64,000 bases of DNA from an uncultured Candidatus Melainabacteria bacterium (GTDB lineage Bacteria; Cyanobacteriota; Vampirovibrionia; Gastranaerophilales; Gastranaerophilaceae): the NCBI GenBank assembly GCA_934717855.1, contig CAKUZI010000003.1:1-64000 (forward strand), read 5' to 3'. A program made the translations under genes and the position numbers. Positions 1 through 7,305 of this stretch are shown one piece after another. Under the pieces are notes generated by a model. It was not told where the DNA came from. It saw nothing but the letters and a program-made list of their open reading frames with translations, and ran no database searches. Each line of letters starts with the position of its first letter. Position 1 is the stretch's first letter.

Positions 1-102
1 TGAGAAATTTTCCTATAAAAAACGACAAAATTAAAATTTCTCGTTTTATGTGTCAGACATTCTCAATTTATGTGTCTAGTTATAAACATGTCCAAAACGC
101 AC

Positions 103-130
103 TAAAAAAGAGCCTTTTCAGGCTCTTTCT
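103..130 (-). terminator. Rho-independent terminator after tRNA-Ser
   Basis: An 8-bp perfect stem (AAAGAGCC at 107-114 with GGCTCTTT at 121-128) is followed on the minus strand by a run of T. It lies just past the 3' end of the tRNA. Confidence 0.8.
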
Positions 131-133
131 AAA

Positions 134-223
134 TGGAGGAGGAGGTGGGATTCGAACCCACGGTACGCGTGAACGTACGACAGTTTTCAAGACTGCTCCA
201 ATCAACCGCTCTGGCACTCCTCC
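134..223 (-). tRNA. tRNA-Ser (anticodon UGA)
   Basis: On the minus strand the sequence folds as a class II tRNA. The acceptor strand GGAGGAG (223-217) pairs with CTCCTCC (144-138), the anticodon loop CTTGAAA contains TGA, a long variable arm follows, and the T arm GTGGG-TTCGAAT-CCCAC is intact. The CCA end is encoded at 136-134. The base before CCA reads U, whereas bacterial serine tRNAs usually carry G there. Confidence 0.95.
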
Positions 224-284
224 ATACGATTGTTCGGATGTAATTCTATTGTATTAAATAATTTTTCTTTGTCAAGCGATTTTT

Positions 285-755
285 TTAATTAAATTCGTTA
301 TGGCTAAATACATATTGCAACATATAAAATCCAGAATTTAAAAATTCTTTTTTTATTCCGGTATATTTGAAGCCTAATTTGTCATAGAACTTTATAGCTT
401 TTTCGTTTTTGTCTAAAACGTATAAAGATACTTTTTGGGTTTTATTCATTATTTCTGTTAGAATTTTGGTGCCAATGCCTTCACCTTGGAAAAATGTATC
501 TACCAAAAAGTCGCTGACGTTAGCTTCTTTTGGAGTTATTTCTGCTTTTATTGTTGCTTTTACTATTCCGTCATCATAAACATATACGTTATCAAGTTCA
601 TTGGGTTGTTGTAATCTTTCTATTTCTTTAACAACTTGCATTTCATTAAATGATACATTGTCATTTTGGAAAATTGGTCTGTATGTTACTCGTTTTGTAA
701 AAATAATTATCTCTGCTATTCTCGGAATATCTTTGTTTTCAGCTTTTCTTAACAT
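285..755 (-). CDS. GNAT family N-acetyltransferase
   Basis: This 156-residue protein has the GNAT fold signature. The acetyl-CoA pyrophosphate-binding loop reads QGEGIGTKIL in the middle of the protein. The C-terminal motif NEKAIKFYDKLGFKYTG is the usual 'A..fYeklGF' segment of the family. The acceptor substrate cannot be read from the sequence; it could be a small molecule, an antibiotic or a protein N-terminus. The start is supported by a purine-rich ribosome site (GATGAGG) before the ATG. It stands alone between the tRNA and an unknown plus-strand gene, so context gives no substrate. Family assignment is secure; function is open. Confidence 0.8.
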   Translation of the reverse strand: MLRKAENKDIPRIAEIIIFTKRVTYRPIFQNDNVSFNEMQVVKEIERLQQPNELDNVYVYDDGIVKATIKAEITPKEANVSDFLVDTFFQGEGIGTKILTEIMNKTQKVSLYVLDKNEKAIKFYDKLGFKYTGIKKEFLNSGFYMLQYVFSHNEFN

Positions 756-908
756 ATTATCCTCATCTTAAAATCGTATAAGTTAATCTGATTATGCAAT
801 AGAATTCTTTTTTTAACAAGTATATTTTGATTAATTTATGTAAATTTGTCTTTAGTTAATTGGTAAAAATTATTTTTATGTTATTTATATAAAATACTGG
901 AGAAAAAA

Positions 909-1685
909 ATGAGTAAAATAAGTCCAATTAATTCAATAACAACAAGATTTCGTAAAAATAAAATTATAAATAGTAATATACAACCTTTTAAACAATCAAG
1001 TAAAAGACTTCGACAGCTTACTGCTGATTCGCTTGAGTTATCTCGTTATAGGCGCGAGATTTACGAAAATTATAAGGGAATAGAAGAAATTGGACCATTG
1101 TTGTCTTTTGAAAAAAAAGAAATGGTTAAGATGGAAGACGGGTTATCTCATGGATTTTTTAGGGATGAAGAAGCCTTTGATAATATTAGTGAACATGTTG
1201 CTTCTGTATACGATTTAGATGATATCCCAATGCCGGCAAGTTCAAAGATACAAAACCTTATTCCAACGGTTTATTCTTTAGATACTGATTTGGAAGAATG
1301 TATTAGCAGAAAATTAAAACGAATTGAAGTTGGAAATAAGCTTGTAAAGTTTGCGCATAAAGTTGGACGAAATTTAAAAATTGCAGAGACATCGAGTATT
1401 GCAGAAGAAGCTATGAAACAAAAAGAAGCAGGACTTCCAAAAGAACAAATTTTGAAAAACTTCAGAAATTCATTTTTGCATAACATTAGTCCGATGAAAG
1501 AAGAGTTTTCTTTGGAATTATTTCAGTTTTTAGGTAAATATCCGGATAGACGTCCGGAAGTGGTTGAATTTTGTTATAATGGTGAAGAAATTGTCAATAA
1601 AGCTCGCATTGCGCATATAAATGATGATAATATTTTCACAAGAAGTCTAAGAGAAACAGATGATAGCAGGTATTTCAGTTACTAA
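909..1685 (+). CDS. Hypothetical protein, 258 aa
   Basis: I do not recognise this protein. It is hydrophilic, highly charged and predicted mostly helical, with no signal peptide or membrane segment. Its N-terminus (MSKISPINSITTRF) loosely resembles the Ile/Asn-rich N-terminal motif seen on three other proteins in this window, but it lacks the Phe-x-Gly part. The start has a GGAG site about 7 nt upstream and a TATAAA-type -10 box just before it, so the leader is very short. Its stop codon overlaps that of the PAP2 gene on the opposite strand (1682-1685), and no terminator separates the two convergent genes. Confidence 0.6.
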   Translation: MSKISPINSITTRFRKNKIINSNIQPFKQSSKRLRQLTADSLELSRYRREIYENYKGIEEIGPLLSFEKKEMVKMEDGLSHGFFRDEEAFDNISEHVASVYDLDDIPMPASSKIQNLIPTVYSLDTDLEECISRKLKRIEVGNKLVKFAHKVGRNLKIAETSSIAEEAMKQKEAGLPKEQILKNFRNSFLHNISPMKEEFSLELFQFLGKYPDRRPEVVEFCYNGEEIVNKARIAHINDDNIFTRSLRETDDSRYFSY

Positions 1686-2647
1686 GCTTTTTGTTTTTTG
1701 TTGAAGATATTTATAACTAATGGATAAATAGCTGTAATATATAAACTTATTACAAAACAACTGCTAAATCTTCCGATAGCTACAGGCATGTAGCCTAAGA
1801 ATATTGGAGTTAAATGTTCTTGTAAAAAGTATAGTATTGTTCCTCCGATTACAAAAAATATTATTTTACCAAAAAGTTTGCACTTTGGTGCTTCAAAGTT
1901 TATAAATCTTCTTTCCAATAACCAACCCAAAAAAGCTCCGAGTGCAAAACCTGCTTTTGGATAAGATTCAAAACGCATTTTTACGGGATCAACAAGGATT
2001 TGACCGTTTAAATAATCAATCGGATATTGTTTTAATTCTGTATAAATAATAAGCAAAATACAGAAAATACTCATTGCACCAAATATAATCAAATCTCTGT
2101 TTTTACCGTTTTCAATCCATTTTAAAACTTTATTTGTCAAATATAAAAGTCCGATACCGACAATCATTGAAACAATTACGTCTTGTGGAGTATGAACCCC
2201 TAAATAGTTTCTGGAAAAAGCAACAAGCAAAACTATTGCAATAAAAGAATATCTTACAATTTTATTTGCCCAAAATTTTACGGCTATAGCTCCGAAAGTA
2301 CCTGTTGCAATGGCTGTATGACCACTTGGAAAAGAGTATCCTGTGGCATATTTCATTGCTTCTTTAACAGGTTTAATTCTATTATCTAAAATCCAAGGTC
2401 TATATATGCAAGCGGAGACTTTTAAGAATTGGTTAAAAACAAGAGCTCCAAAAAAGTTCCAAATCATGTATATACCGCATTTTTTATCAATAATCCAATA
2501 AAATAATGCAATAACAAGCATTGCAAGAAAATATTCTCCAAACATAGTGATATGACTAAATAACCAATCGAATGTTCCGTGAGTTAAATCTCTAAAGTTT
2601 TGCAAAAGTAATAAATATTCCAACTGCGGTTTCAAAAAATTTTCCAT
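1682..2647 (-). CDS. PAP2-family membrane phosphatase
   Basis: This 321-residue integral membrane protein carries the three phosphatase motifs of the PAP2/acid phosphatase superfamily in order: K-x6-RP (KVSACIYRP), PSGHT, and SR-x5-H-x3-D (SRNYLGVHTPQD). The conserved histidines lie between several hydrophobic helices, so the active site should sit at the membrane surface. Family members dephosphorylate phosphatidic acid, undecaprenyl pyrophosphate or sphingoid phosphates. The long C-terminal half with further helices is larger than minimal bacterial UppP/PgpB enzymes and resembles the longer PAP2 proteins of uncertain lipid substrate. It is transcribed toward the 909 gene and overlaps its stop codon. 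Confidence 0.85.
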   Translation of the reverse strand: MENFLKPQLEYLLLLQNFRDLTHGTFDWLFSHITMFGEYFLAMLVIALFYWIIDKKCGIYMIWNFFGALVFNQFLKVSACIYRPWILDNRIKPVKEAMKYATGYSFPSGHTAIATGTFGAIAVKFWANKIVRYSFIAIVLLVAFSRNYLGVHTPQDVIVSMIVGIGLLYLTNKVLKWIENGKNRDLIIFGAMSIFCILLIIYTELKQYPIDYLNGQILVDPVKMRFESYPKAGFALGAFLGWLLERRFINFEAPKCKLFGKIIFFVIGGTILYFLQEHLTPIFLGYMPVAIGRFSSCFVISLYITAIYPLVINIFNKKQKA

Positions 2648-2738
2648 GGATTTATTTTAATAAGAAAATTATTTAAAATCAATTTTGTAATAAAATTTTG
2701 ATAAAAATAAAAATTTTCCATTTCCCAAATAATTATGA

Positions 2739-2744
2739 TATAAT
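2739..2744 (+). promoter_or_regulatory. -10 box of the dapF promoter
   Basis: A perfect TATAAT lies 35 nt upstream of the dapF start and is followed by CAGTCTATA. The rpsF promoter has nearly the same downstream sequence. No convincing -35 box is visible. Confidence 0.65.
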
Positions 2745-2779
2745 CAGTCTATAACGATTTTTGAAAGGATTTAGTAAAA

Positions 2780-3628
2780 ATGAAAACAATAAAACTTACT
2801 AAAATGCAAGGTTGCGGAAATGATTTTGTAATAATTGATTATCCGGAATACGAAAAGACCGGCATGAAAATGAGCGAATTAGCTAAAAAAGTTTGTGATA
2901 GAAATTTTGGGGTTGGGGCAGATGGTATGATTATTCCAAACCTTAATCCTGAAAGTAAAGAAGCTGATATCGCGTGGTATTTTTATAATTCAGACGGTTC
3001 AACAGCTCAAATGTGTGGAAACGGAATGAGATGTTTTGCAAAATATGCGATAGATAACAAATTAGTTGACAAAACAACTTTTAGCGTGGAAACGCTTGCA
3101 GGAATTATTAAACCGGAACTTCTAGAAAACGGATTGATTAAAGTAAATATGGGAAAACCAATTTTAGAAGACAAAAAAATTCCGTTCTGGAGTGAAAATG
3201 GTGACCATAAATTAACAGCACTTGATAGAGAATTTGAAATTACTCCTGTTTCTATGGGAAATCCTCATTGTGTAATTATTTCAGAAGAAAATCCTATGGA
3301 TTTGGCTCAAAATTATGGGCCTGTGATTGAAAAACATGAATTTTTTCCGGAAAAAACAAATACAGAATTTGTAAAAATAAAATCTCGTATGGAAATTGAT
3401 ATGCGTGTTTACGAAAGAGGTTGCGGGATTACTTTAGCTTGCGGAACAGGGGCTTGTGCGAGTGTTGTTGCATGTGTTTTAAATAACTTAACAGAAAATA
3501 AGGTAAAAGTTAATTTGCTTGGTGGAGTTGTATTCGTTGAATGGCAAGGCTCTGCGGATGATACAGAAAAAGATATTTTCTTAATCGGTTCAGCAAATTA
3601 TAGTTTTTTTGCGGATTATATCTTGTAA
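2780..3628 (+). CDS. dapF: Diaminopimelate epimerase
   Basis: DapF interconverts LL- and meso-diaminopimelate, the last step before meso-DAP enters lysine synthesis and peptidoglycan. At 282 residues it has the family length. Both catalytic cysteines are present, in MCGNGMRC near residue 75 and ACGTGAC near residue 220. The N-terminal KMQGCGNDF and the GNPHCV segment are also typical. The start has a GAAAGG ribosome site. It is the first gene after a perfect -10 box and precedes rpsF, which has its own promoter, so the two are probably separate units. Its presence implies a DAP-type cell wall. Confidence 0.97.
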   Translation: MKTIKLTKMQGCGNDFVIIDYPEYEKTGMKMSELAKKVCDRNFGVGADGMIIPNLNPESKEADIAWYFYNSDGSTAQMCGNGMRCFAKYAIDNKLVDKTTFSVETLAGIIKPELLENGLIKVNMGKPILEDKKIPFWSENGDHKLTALDREFEITPVSMGNPHCVIISEENPMDLAQNYGPVIEKHEFFPEKTNTEFVKIKSRMEIDMRVYERGCGITLACGTGACASVVACVLNNLTENKVKVNLLGGVVFVEWQGSADDTEKDIFLIGSANYSFFADYIL

Positions 3629-3646
3629 AATCCCGTATTTCCATGA

Positions 3647-3652
3647 TATTAT
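3647..3652 (+). promoter_or_regulatory. -10 box of the rpsF-ssb-rpsR promoter
   Basis: TATTAT followed by AAGTCTATA lies 32 nt before the rpsF start. The extended string TATTATAAG recurs at the rubrerythrin and fba promoters. Confidence 0.65.
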
Positions 3653-3684
3653 AAGTCTATACATAAAATAGGAGAAAATTAAAA

Positions 3685-3981
3685 ATGAAAACTTATGAAT
3701 TATTAACTATATTCAAACCAAATTTGGATGCAGAAGAAGTAGAAAAAGCTGTAGAAGTTTTGAACAAATTAGTTGTTGAATTCGGTGGTAAAGTTGAATC
3801 AACAGACAAAGCTGGTAGAAAAAAATTAGCTTATGAAATCGCTAATTTCAGAGACGGTTTCTTTGTAACTACAGAATTAAGCTTGCCTGCTGAAAAAGTT
3901 GCTGAATTCAGACGTCAATTAAAATTAAATGATAACATTTTAAGAACAATGTTCTTAGAATCTTCAAAAGTTAGTGCATAG
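3685..3981 (+). CDS. rpsF: 30S ribosomal protein bS6
   Basis: bS6 binds bS18 in the platform of the 30S subunit. The 98-residue protein begins MKTYELLTIFKPNLDAEEV, the usual start of the family, and has the conserved GRKKLAYEI segment. A GGAG site precedes the ATG. It heads the classic rpsF-ssb-rpsR cluster. Unlike many bacteria, its leader is short (about 30 nt), leaving little room for the known S6:S18-binding leader element. Instead, structured RNA is found downstream of rpsF. Confidence 0.96.
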   Translation: MKTYELLTIFKPNLDAEEVEKAVEVLNKLVVEFGGKVESTDKAGRKKLAYEIANFRDGFFVTTELSLPAEKVAEFRRQLKLNDNILRTMFLESSKVSA

Positions 3982-4044
3982 TCGCGAGTATAATACTTCG
4001 CTGTGTGCGCAAAAACTGTATTATAACTCGACATTGCATTGTCG
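3981..4044 (+). promoter_or_regulatory. Two competing hairpins between rpsF and ssb
   Basis: The segment GTCGCGAGTATAATAC (3981-3996) pairs, with small bulges, with GTATTATAACTCGAC (4018-4032). The same CGAC end can instead form a perfect stem CGACA-TTGCAT-TGTCG (4029-4044). The two stems exclude each other. No T-run follows, so this is not a simple terminator; it may control read-through, processing or translation of ssb. Confidence 0.4.
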
Positions 4045-4067
4045 ACAGTAAATGAAAGGCATATAAA

Positions 4068-4472
4068 ATGGCATTTTCAAAAGCAGTAGTTACAGGAACA
4101 GTATACAGAGCACCTGAAAAACGCTTTACACAAAATAATATCGCAGTATCAGGTTTTGTACTTGATATTGGAGAAAAAGAAGAAACTCTTGTTAGAGTTC
4201 TTTCCAGAAGACAAGCTCAAGATGAACTTGTTTCATCTTTAACAAAAGGTGATAGAGTTCTTGTTGAAGGCAGACTTCAAGTTGCAGTTGTAAAAACTGA
4301 CGATGGTACAGAAAGAAGAATTTACGAAATCGATGCAAATGTAATTGAAAGAATGGGTGAAAGTTCTGGTTCTGCTCCTGCAAGTGAAAAATTCGGTACT
4401 GAAGAAATCGTTAAATTTGAATCAGACGATATGTCTAATGAATTGATTAACGAAGACGAAATACCGTTTTAA
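4068..4472 (+). CDS. ssb: Single-stranded DNA-binding protein
   Basis: SSB coats single-stranded DNA in replication, repair and recombination and recruits partners through its C-terminal tip. This 134-residue protein has an N-terminal OB-fold (about residues 1-105, with the VLVEGRLQ strand) and a short acidic linker. It ends in INEDEIPF, which matches the DDDIPF interaction peptide. It is somewhat divergent at the N-terminus but sits at the expected place between rpsF and rpsR. The start has an AAAGG site. It is probably co-transcribed with both ribosomal protein genes. Confidence 0.93.
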   Translation: MAFSKAVVTGTVYRAPEKRFTQNNIAVSGFVLDIGEKEETLVRVLSRRQAQDELVSSLTKGDRVLVEGRLQVAVVKTDDGTERRIYEIDANVIERMGESSGSAPASEKFGTEEIVKFESDDMSNELINEDEIPF

Positions 4473-4538
4473 AAGTAGCTAAGAATTTAGAAGTCGATAA
4501 GGCGCTAAGACGATAAGTTCGTTACAGCATTAATTTCG

Positions 4539-4598
4539 GTAGGTTGAGCATACTTGCCCAACAACTGATAAAAGTAGGTTGGATTTCTCAATCCGACA
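4539..4598. repeat. Tandem pair of GTAGGTTG palindromic repeat units
   Basis: Two adjacent units begin GTAGGTTG (4539 and 4574) and end in a CAAC or CGAC arm. The second forms a clear hairpin, GTTGGATT (4578-4585) with AATCCGAC (4590-4597). They fill the 180-nt gap between ssb and rpsR and resemble the short palindromic intergenic repeats common in bacterial genomes. Confidence 0.55.
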
Positions 4599-4653
4599 AT
4601 AAAAAAACATGTAGTATAACAATAAAAAATGGCTAGAAAGGCTGATTAGAAAA

Positions 4654-4887
4654 ATGGCAAGACAAAATAACGATGACAAAAAGAAACGTAAAAATTGTTC
4701 ACTTTGTGCAGACAAAGTTGAAGCAATCGATTTCAAAGACGCAGCAAAATTGAGAAGATACTTAACAGAAGCAGGAAAAATTATTCCTCGCCGTATCACT
4801 GGTAACTGCGCTAAGCACCAAAGAATGATTGCAAAAGCTATCAAACGTGCTAGAGAAGCTGCTATTATCGATTACGTTTTTGACTAA
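4654..4887 (+). CDS. rpsR: 30S ribosomal protein bS18
   Basis: bS18 is the partner of bS6 on the small subunit platform. The 77-residue protein has the family core: [15 protein letters not shown], then [18 protein letters not shown] and [16 protein letters not shown]. The N-terminal Cys pair (CSLC) together with the later Cys and His is consistent with a zinc-binding form of bS18. It closes the rpsF-ssb-rpsR cluster and is followed by a strong terminator. Confidence 0.96.
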   Translation: MARQNNDDKKKRKNCSLCADKVEAIDFKDAAKLRRYLTEAGKIIPRRITGNCAKHQRMIAKAIKRAREAAIIDYVFD

Positions 4888-4914
4888 TAATCGGTATTGC
4901 AAATACTACGAAAA

Positions 4915-4948
4915 AACAACTCGTTGTTAAAGACGGGTTGTTTTTTTT
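4915..4948 (+). terminator. Terminator of the rpsF-ssb-rpsR cluster
   Basis: A 9-bp stem (AACAACTCG with CGGGTTGTT, one G-T pair) is followed by eight T residues directly after rpsR. Confidence 0.85.
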
Positions 4949-4982
4949 ATTGCAATGATTTTATGCTTGTTTGTCAATAAAT

Positions 4983-6311
4983 TTAATCATTAATAATTAT
5001 TTTGTAATAAAAATCTGCTTTAATATTTTTATTTAATGGTTCTTTTTTCCACAGTTTAAGAGTAATATCTGCCGGTAAGTGTGTAACGTAAAACATTAAA
5101 TTGTTTTGGAGCGGAGAAATGTTGTTGCATCCTCCGGCATATCGGCAACTACCTCCGAGATGTATGTAATTTCTAAATATTTGAACATCACTTGTCATAT
5201 TAGAACTTTCGGGATACATCATATTTATCCCATTTGTTTCCAATGCATAAACGTAATTGTAGCCAAAGTCTAGAGCATTTATTCCTGATAATTGTATAGG
5301 GTATCCATATGTTGTGTTATTTAATTTTGCTCGATATTCTGCGTAATTGCTAGGAACTTTATAAGTTGCAATTATCAAGTTTTCTTTTTTATTGTAATTT
5401 AGTGAAGTTGGTATAAAATGTCCTAATTCTGTGTTGCAAAATTCTGCATTAATGTCATATTCCCAAGGCGATACTACTAAATTCAGCCCCACAAGCGCAT
5501 TAGGATTGTTAATTTGGGTACTTAATCTTGAATCGCCCTCTATACTTTCATGGTAATCGCCATTATAGTTTAATTTACTGCAAGGGTTTAAGTTTAACCA
5601 AGGTTTGTTGTCTGCTATACTTCCAAAAACATTTTCATTTGGTTCATAATTTTCTTTTGCAAATAAAGAAGTTTGAACGTATCTTTTTCTTAAATTGTAG
5701 ATATCTCTTTTAGAATAATAGTTGTATGAAGAAGTAGGATTTACTCTTAAAGTTTGATATTCTTCTGAGTTTTCTGTTGAAGTATTAAAACTTGGTTGTA
5801 TTTGTTGTTTTATATCTTTGTAATTTGTGTTTTTTATAATTTTTTTGTCGTTTATTCCTAAAAATATTCCCGGATAATATACAAAAATAAAAGCGAATAG
5901 AATTATTAATTTAATTACAAAAAGCCAAGTTGGAGATAATTTTGTCAACATATTCGGAGCTTTGCCTAAAAAGCTTTCTGAATAAGAATTTTTATCATTA
6001 AAAGTTTCAAATTCTTTATTTAATTTTTGTAATTCATCACAACTTTTTATACATTCGTAAGCATTATCTACGTTATCTCCGTCTGGATTTGCGTCTATCA
6101 TTTTTTTGTAATATGAAATTGCTGTTTCATAATCTTCTTCTATCTGGTAATACATTCCAAGCCAAAATAAAGCGTCGGTATCATCAGGATGTTCGCTAAG
6201 AATTGACTTTAATTCATCCAAAACAAACAGTTTTTCTTCTGAAGTCAGTTCATTTTTTTTCATTACTTCATAGATTTTTTCTATTTTATTTTCTTTTTCT
6301 TGTTCATTCAT
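4983..6311 (-). CDS. TPR-containing single-pass membrane protein
   Basis: The 442-residue product has three parts. Residues 1-110 are acidic and contain a tetratricopeptide-type helical pair (DALFWLGMYYQIEEDYETAI). A single hydrophobic helix spans roughly residues 128-150. A roughly 290-residue domain, rich in Asn, Tyr and Thr, follows and should be outside the membrane. I do not recognise the outer domain. The gene starts 5 nt after the stop of the upstream membrane-protein gene, so the pair is almost certainly an operon and may act together. No catalytic motif is visible. An adaptor or envelope assembly role is possible but unproven. Confidence 0.6.
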   Translation of the reverse strand: MNEQEKENKIEKIYEVMKKNELTSEEKLFVLDELKSILSEHPDDTDALFWLGMYYQIEEDYETAISYYKKMIDANPDGDNVDNAYECIKSCDELQKLNKEFETFNDKNSYSESFLGKAPNMLTKLSPTWLFVIKLIILFAFIFVYYPGIFLGINDKKIIKNTNYKDIKQQIQPSFNTSTENSEEYQTLRVNPTSSYNYYSKRDIYNLRKRYVQTSLFAKENYEPNENVFGSIADNKPWLNLNPCSKLNYNGDYHESIEGDSRLSTQINNPNALVGLNLVVSPWEYDINAEFCNTELGHFIPTSLNYNKKENLIIATYKVPSNYAEYRAKLNNTTYGYPIQLSGINALDFGYNYVYALETNGINMMYPESSNMTSDVQIFRNYIHLGGSCRYAGGCNNISPLQNNLMFYVTHLPADITLKLWKKEPLNKNIKADFYYKIIIND

Positions 6312-6316
6312 ATAAT

Positions 6317-7204
6317 TTAAAACCTTTTATACCTATTTTCATTCCATTTGTCAGCCAAAAGATATATATCGAAAACAAACGAAAATATAAAAATAATAGA
6401 AACCGGAACTAATATTATTACACTTATGCCAGAGTTATCGTTATTTATAACATCTCTAAAGACATATAAAAATATTAACCCAATAATAAAAGAACCGATT
6501 GATAACCATTTATATTCTTCTTCTCTTCTGGAAGAAAGAATTTGTTTGCAACCAGTATTCAGGTAGTCACGAATTTTTTCATCAATATCTTCAAGTTTTC
6601 CAATACCTGAAAATTTGTACGAAAAATTTTGAATGCCTCTGCTGTATTCAAGAATACTATAAATTTTTTTCATGTAAGATGTGCTGTTACTCGTTAAAGA
6701 GAATTTTTTATTATTTAAAACGGCAAAATTAAGAGTAATCGTTGAAACAGTAGGATATGACCCGTATTTTGTGCGAACCAAAACGGTTTTAATATCCATT
6801 CCTAAATTATCAATATCTTTATAACCACAAACAAAATTGTATTGAGGTCTATTGAAATTGAAAAATATCCTATCTTGAACAAATTCAACAGATTGGAGAT
6901 TTAGGCTTTTTGTGAATACTTTCTTTTCCATATAAACTGCGAAAATTGTAAAAATAAGTGAGCCATAAAAAATCAGAGGAAGTATAATAAATAATAAGTA
7001 AGCTTCAAAAATATCGTTATGGCTATCTGCTAAAAAAGCGTGAAATGCAGAATTATACCAAACACAAAATCCAATGAAAGACGGATTTACAGTTGTAGAA
7101 GACAAATACCACACAATAGCAATCGCAGTTATTGCAATGCTTAAAACGACGCAAACAATTGCTGATCTTGCAGATGGACATTTTAAATCATTATTAAATT
7201 TCAT
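6317..7204 (-). CDS. Hypothetical multi-pass membrane protein
   Basis: This 295-residue protein is unknown to me. It has two hydrophobic helices near the N-terminus (about residues 14-35 and 70-90) and two more near the C-terminus (about 235-285), with a soluble roughly 140-residue loop between them. It lies immediately upstream of the TPR membrane protein gene with a 5-nt gap, suggesting one transcript and a shared complex. The start codon is preceded by a weak AAGG site. No motif suggests a reaction. Confidence 0.55.
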   Translation of the reverse strand: MKFNNDLKCPSARSAIVCVVLSIAITAIAIVWYLSSTTVNPSFIGFCVWYNSAFHAFLADSHNDIFEAYLLFIILPLIFYGSLIFTIFAVYMEKKVFTKSLNLQSVEFVQDRIFFNFNRPQYNFVCGYKDIDNLGMDIKTVLVRTKYGSYPTVSTITLNFAVLNNKKFSLTSNSTSYMKKIYSILEYSRGIQNFSYKFSGIGKLEDIDEKIRDYLNTGCKQILSSRREEEYKWLSIGSFIIGLIFLYVFRDVINNDNSGISVIILVPVSIIFIFSFVFDIYLLADKWNENRYKRF

Positions 7205-7305
7205 ATAACCAACCTTTTAATGGTGATTATAACAAATTTTTTTTGAATTGTAAATGGAGTGAATGAAGCAAAGATAACTTTCAAATATATCTCTATATCT
7301 AATAA

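Noticed and set aside
46..77. Two copies of TTTATGTGTC near the left edge as a mobile-element end
   Set aside because: Only a 10-nt direct repeat is visible, with no transposase or inverted ends; too little to support.
48..257. Open frame across the tRNA-Ser gene
   Set aside because: It runs through the tRNA and its terminator; the protein shows no coding character.
3653..3684. Known S6:S18-binding leader in front of rpsF
   Set aside because: The predicted leader is only about 30 nt and has no suitable stem with a CCG bulge.
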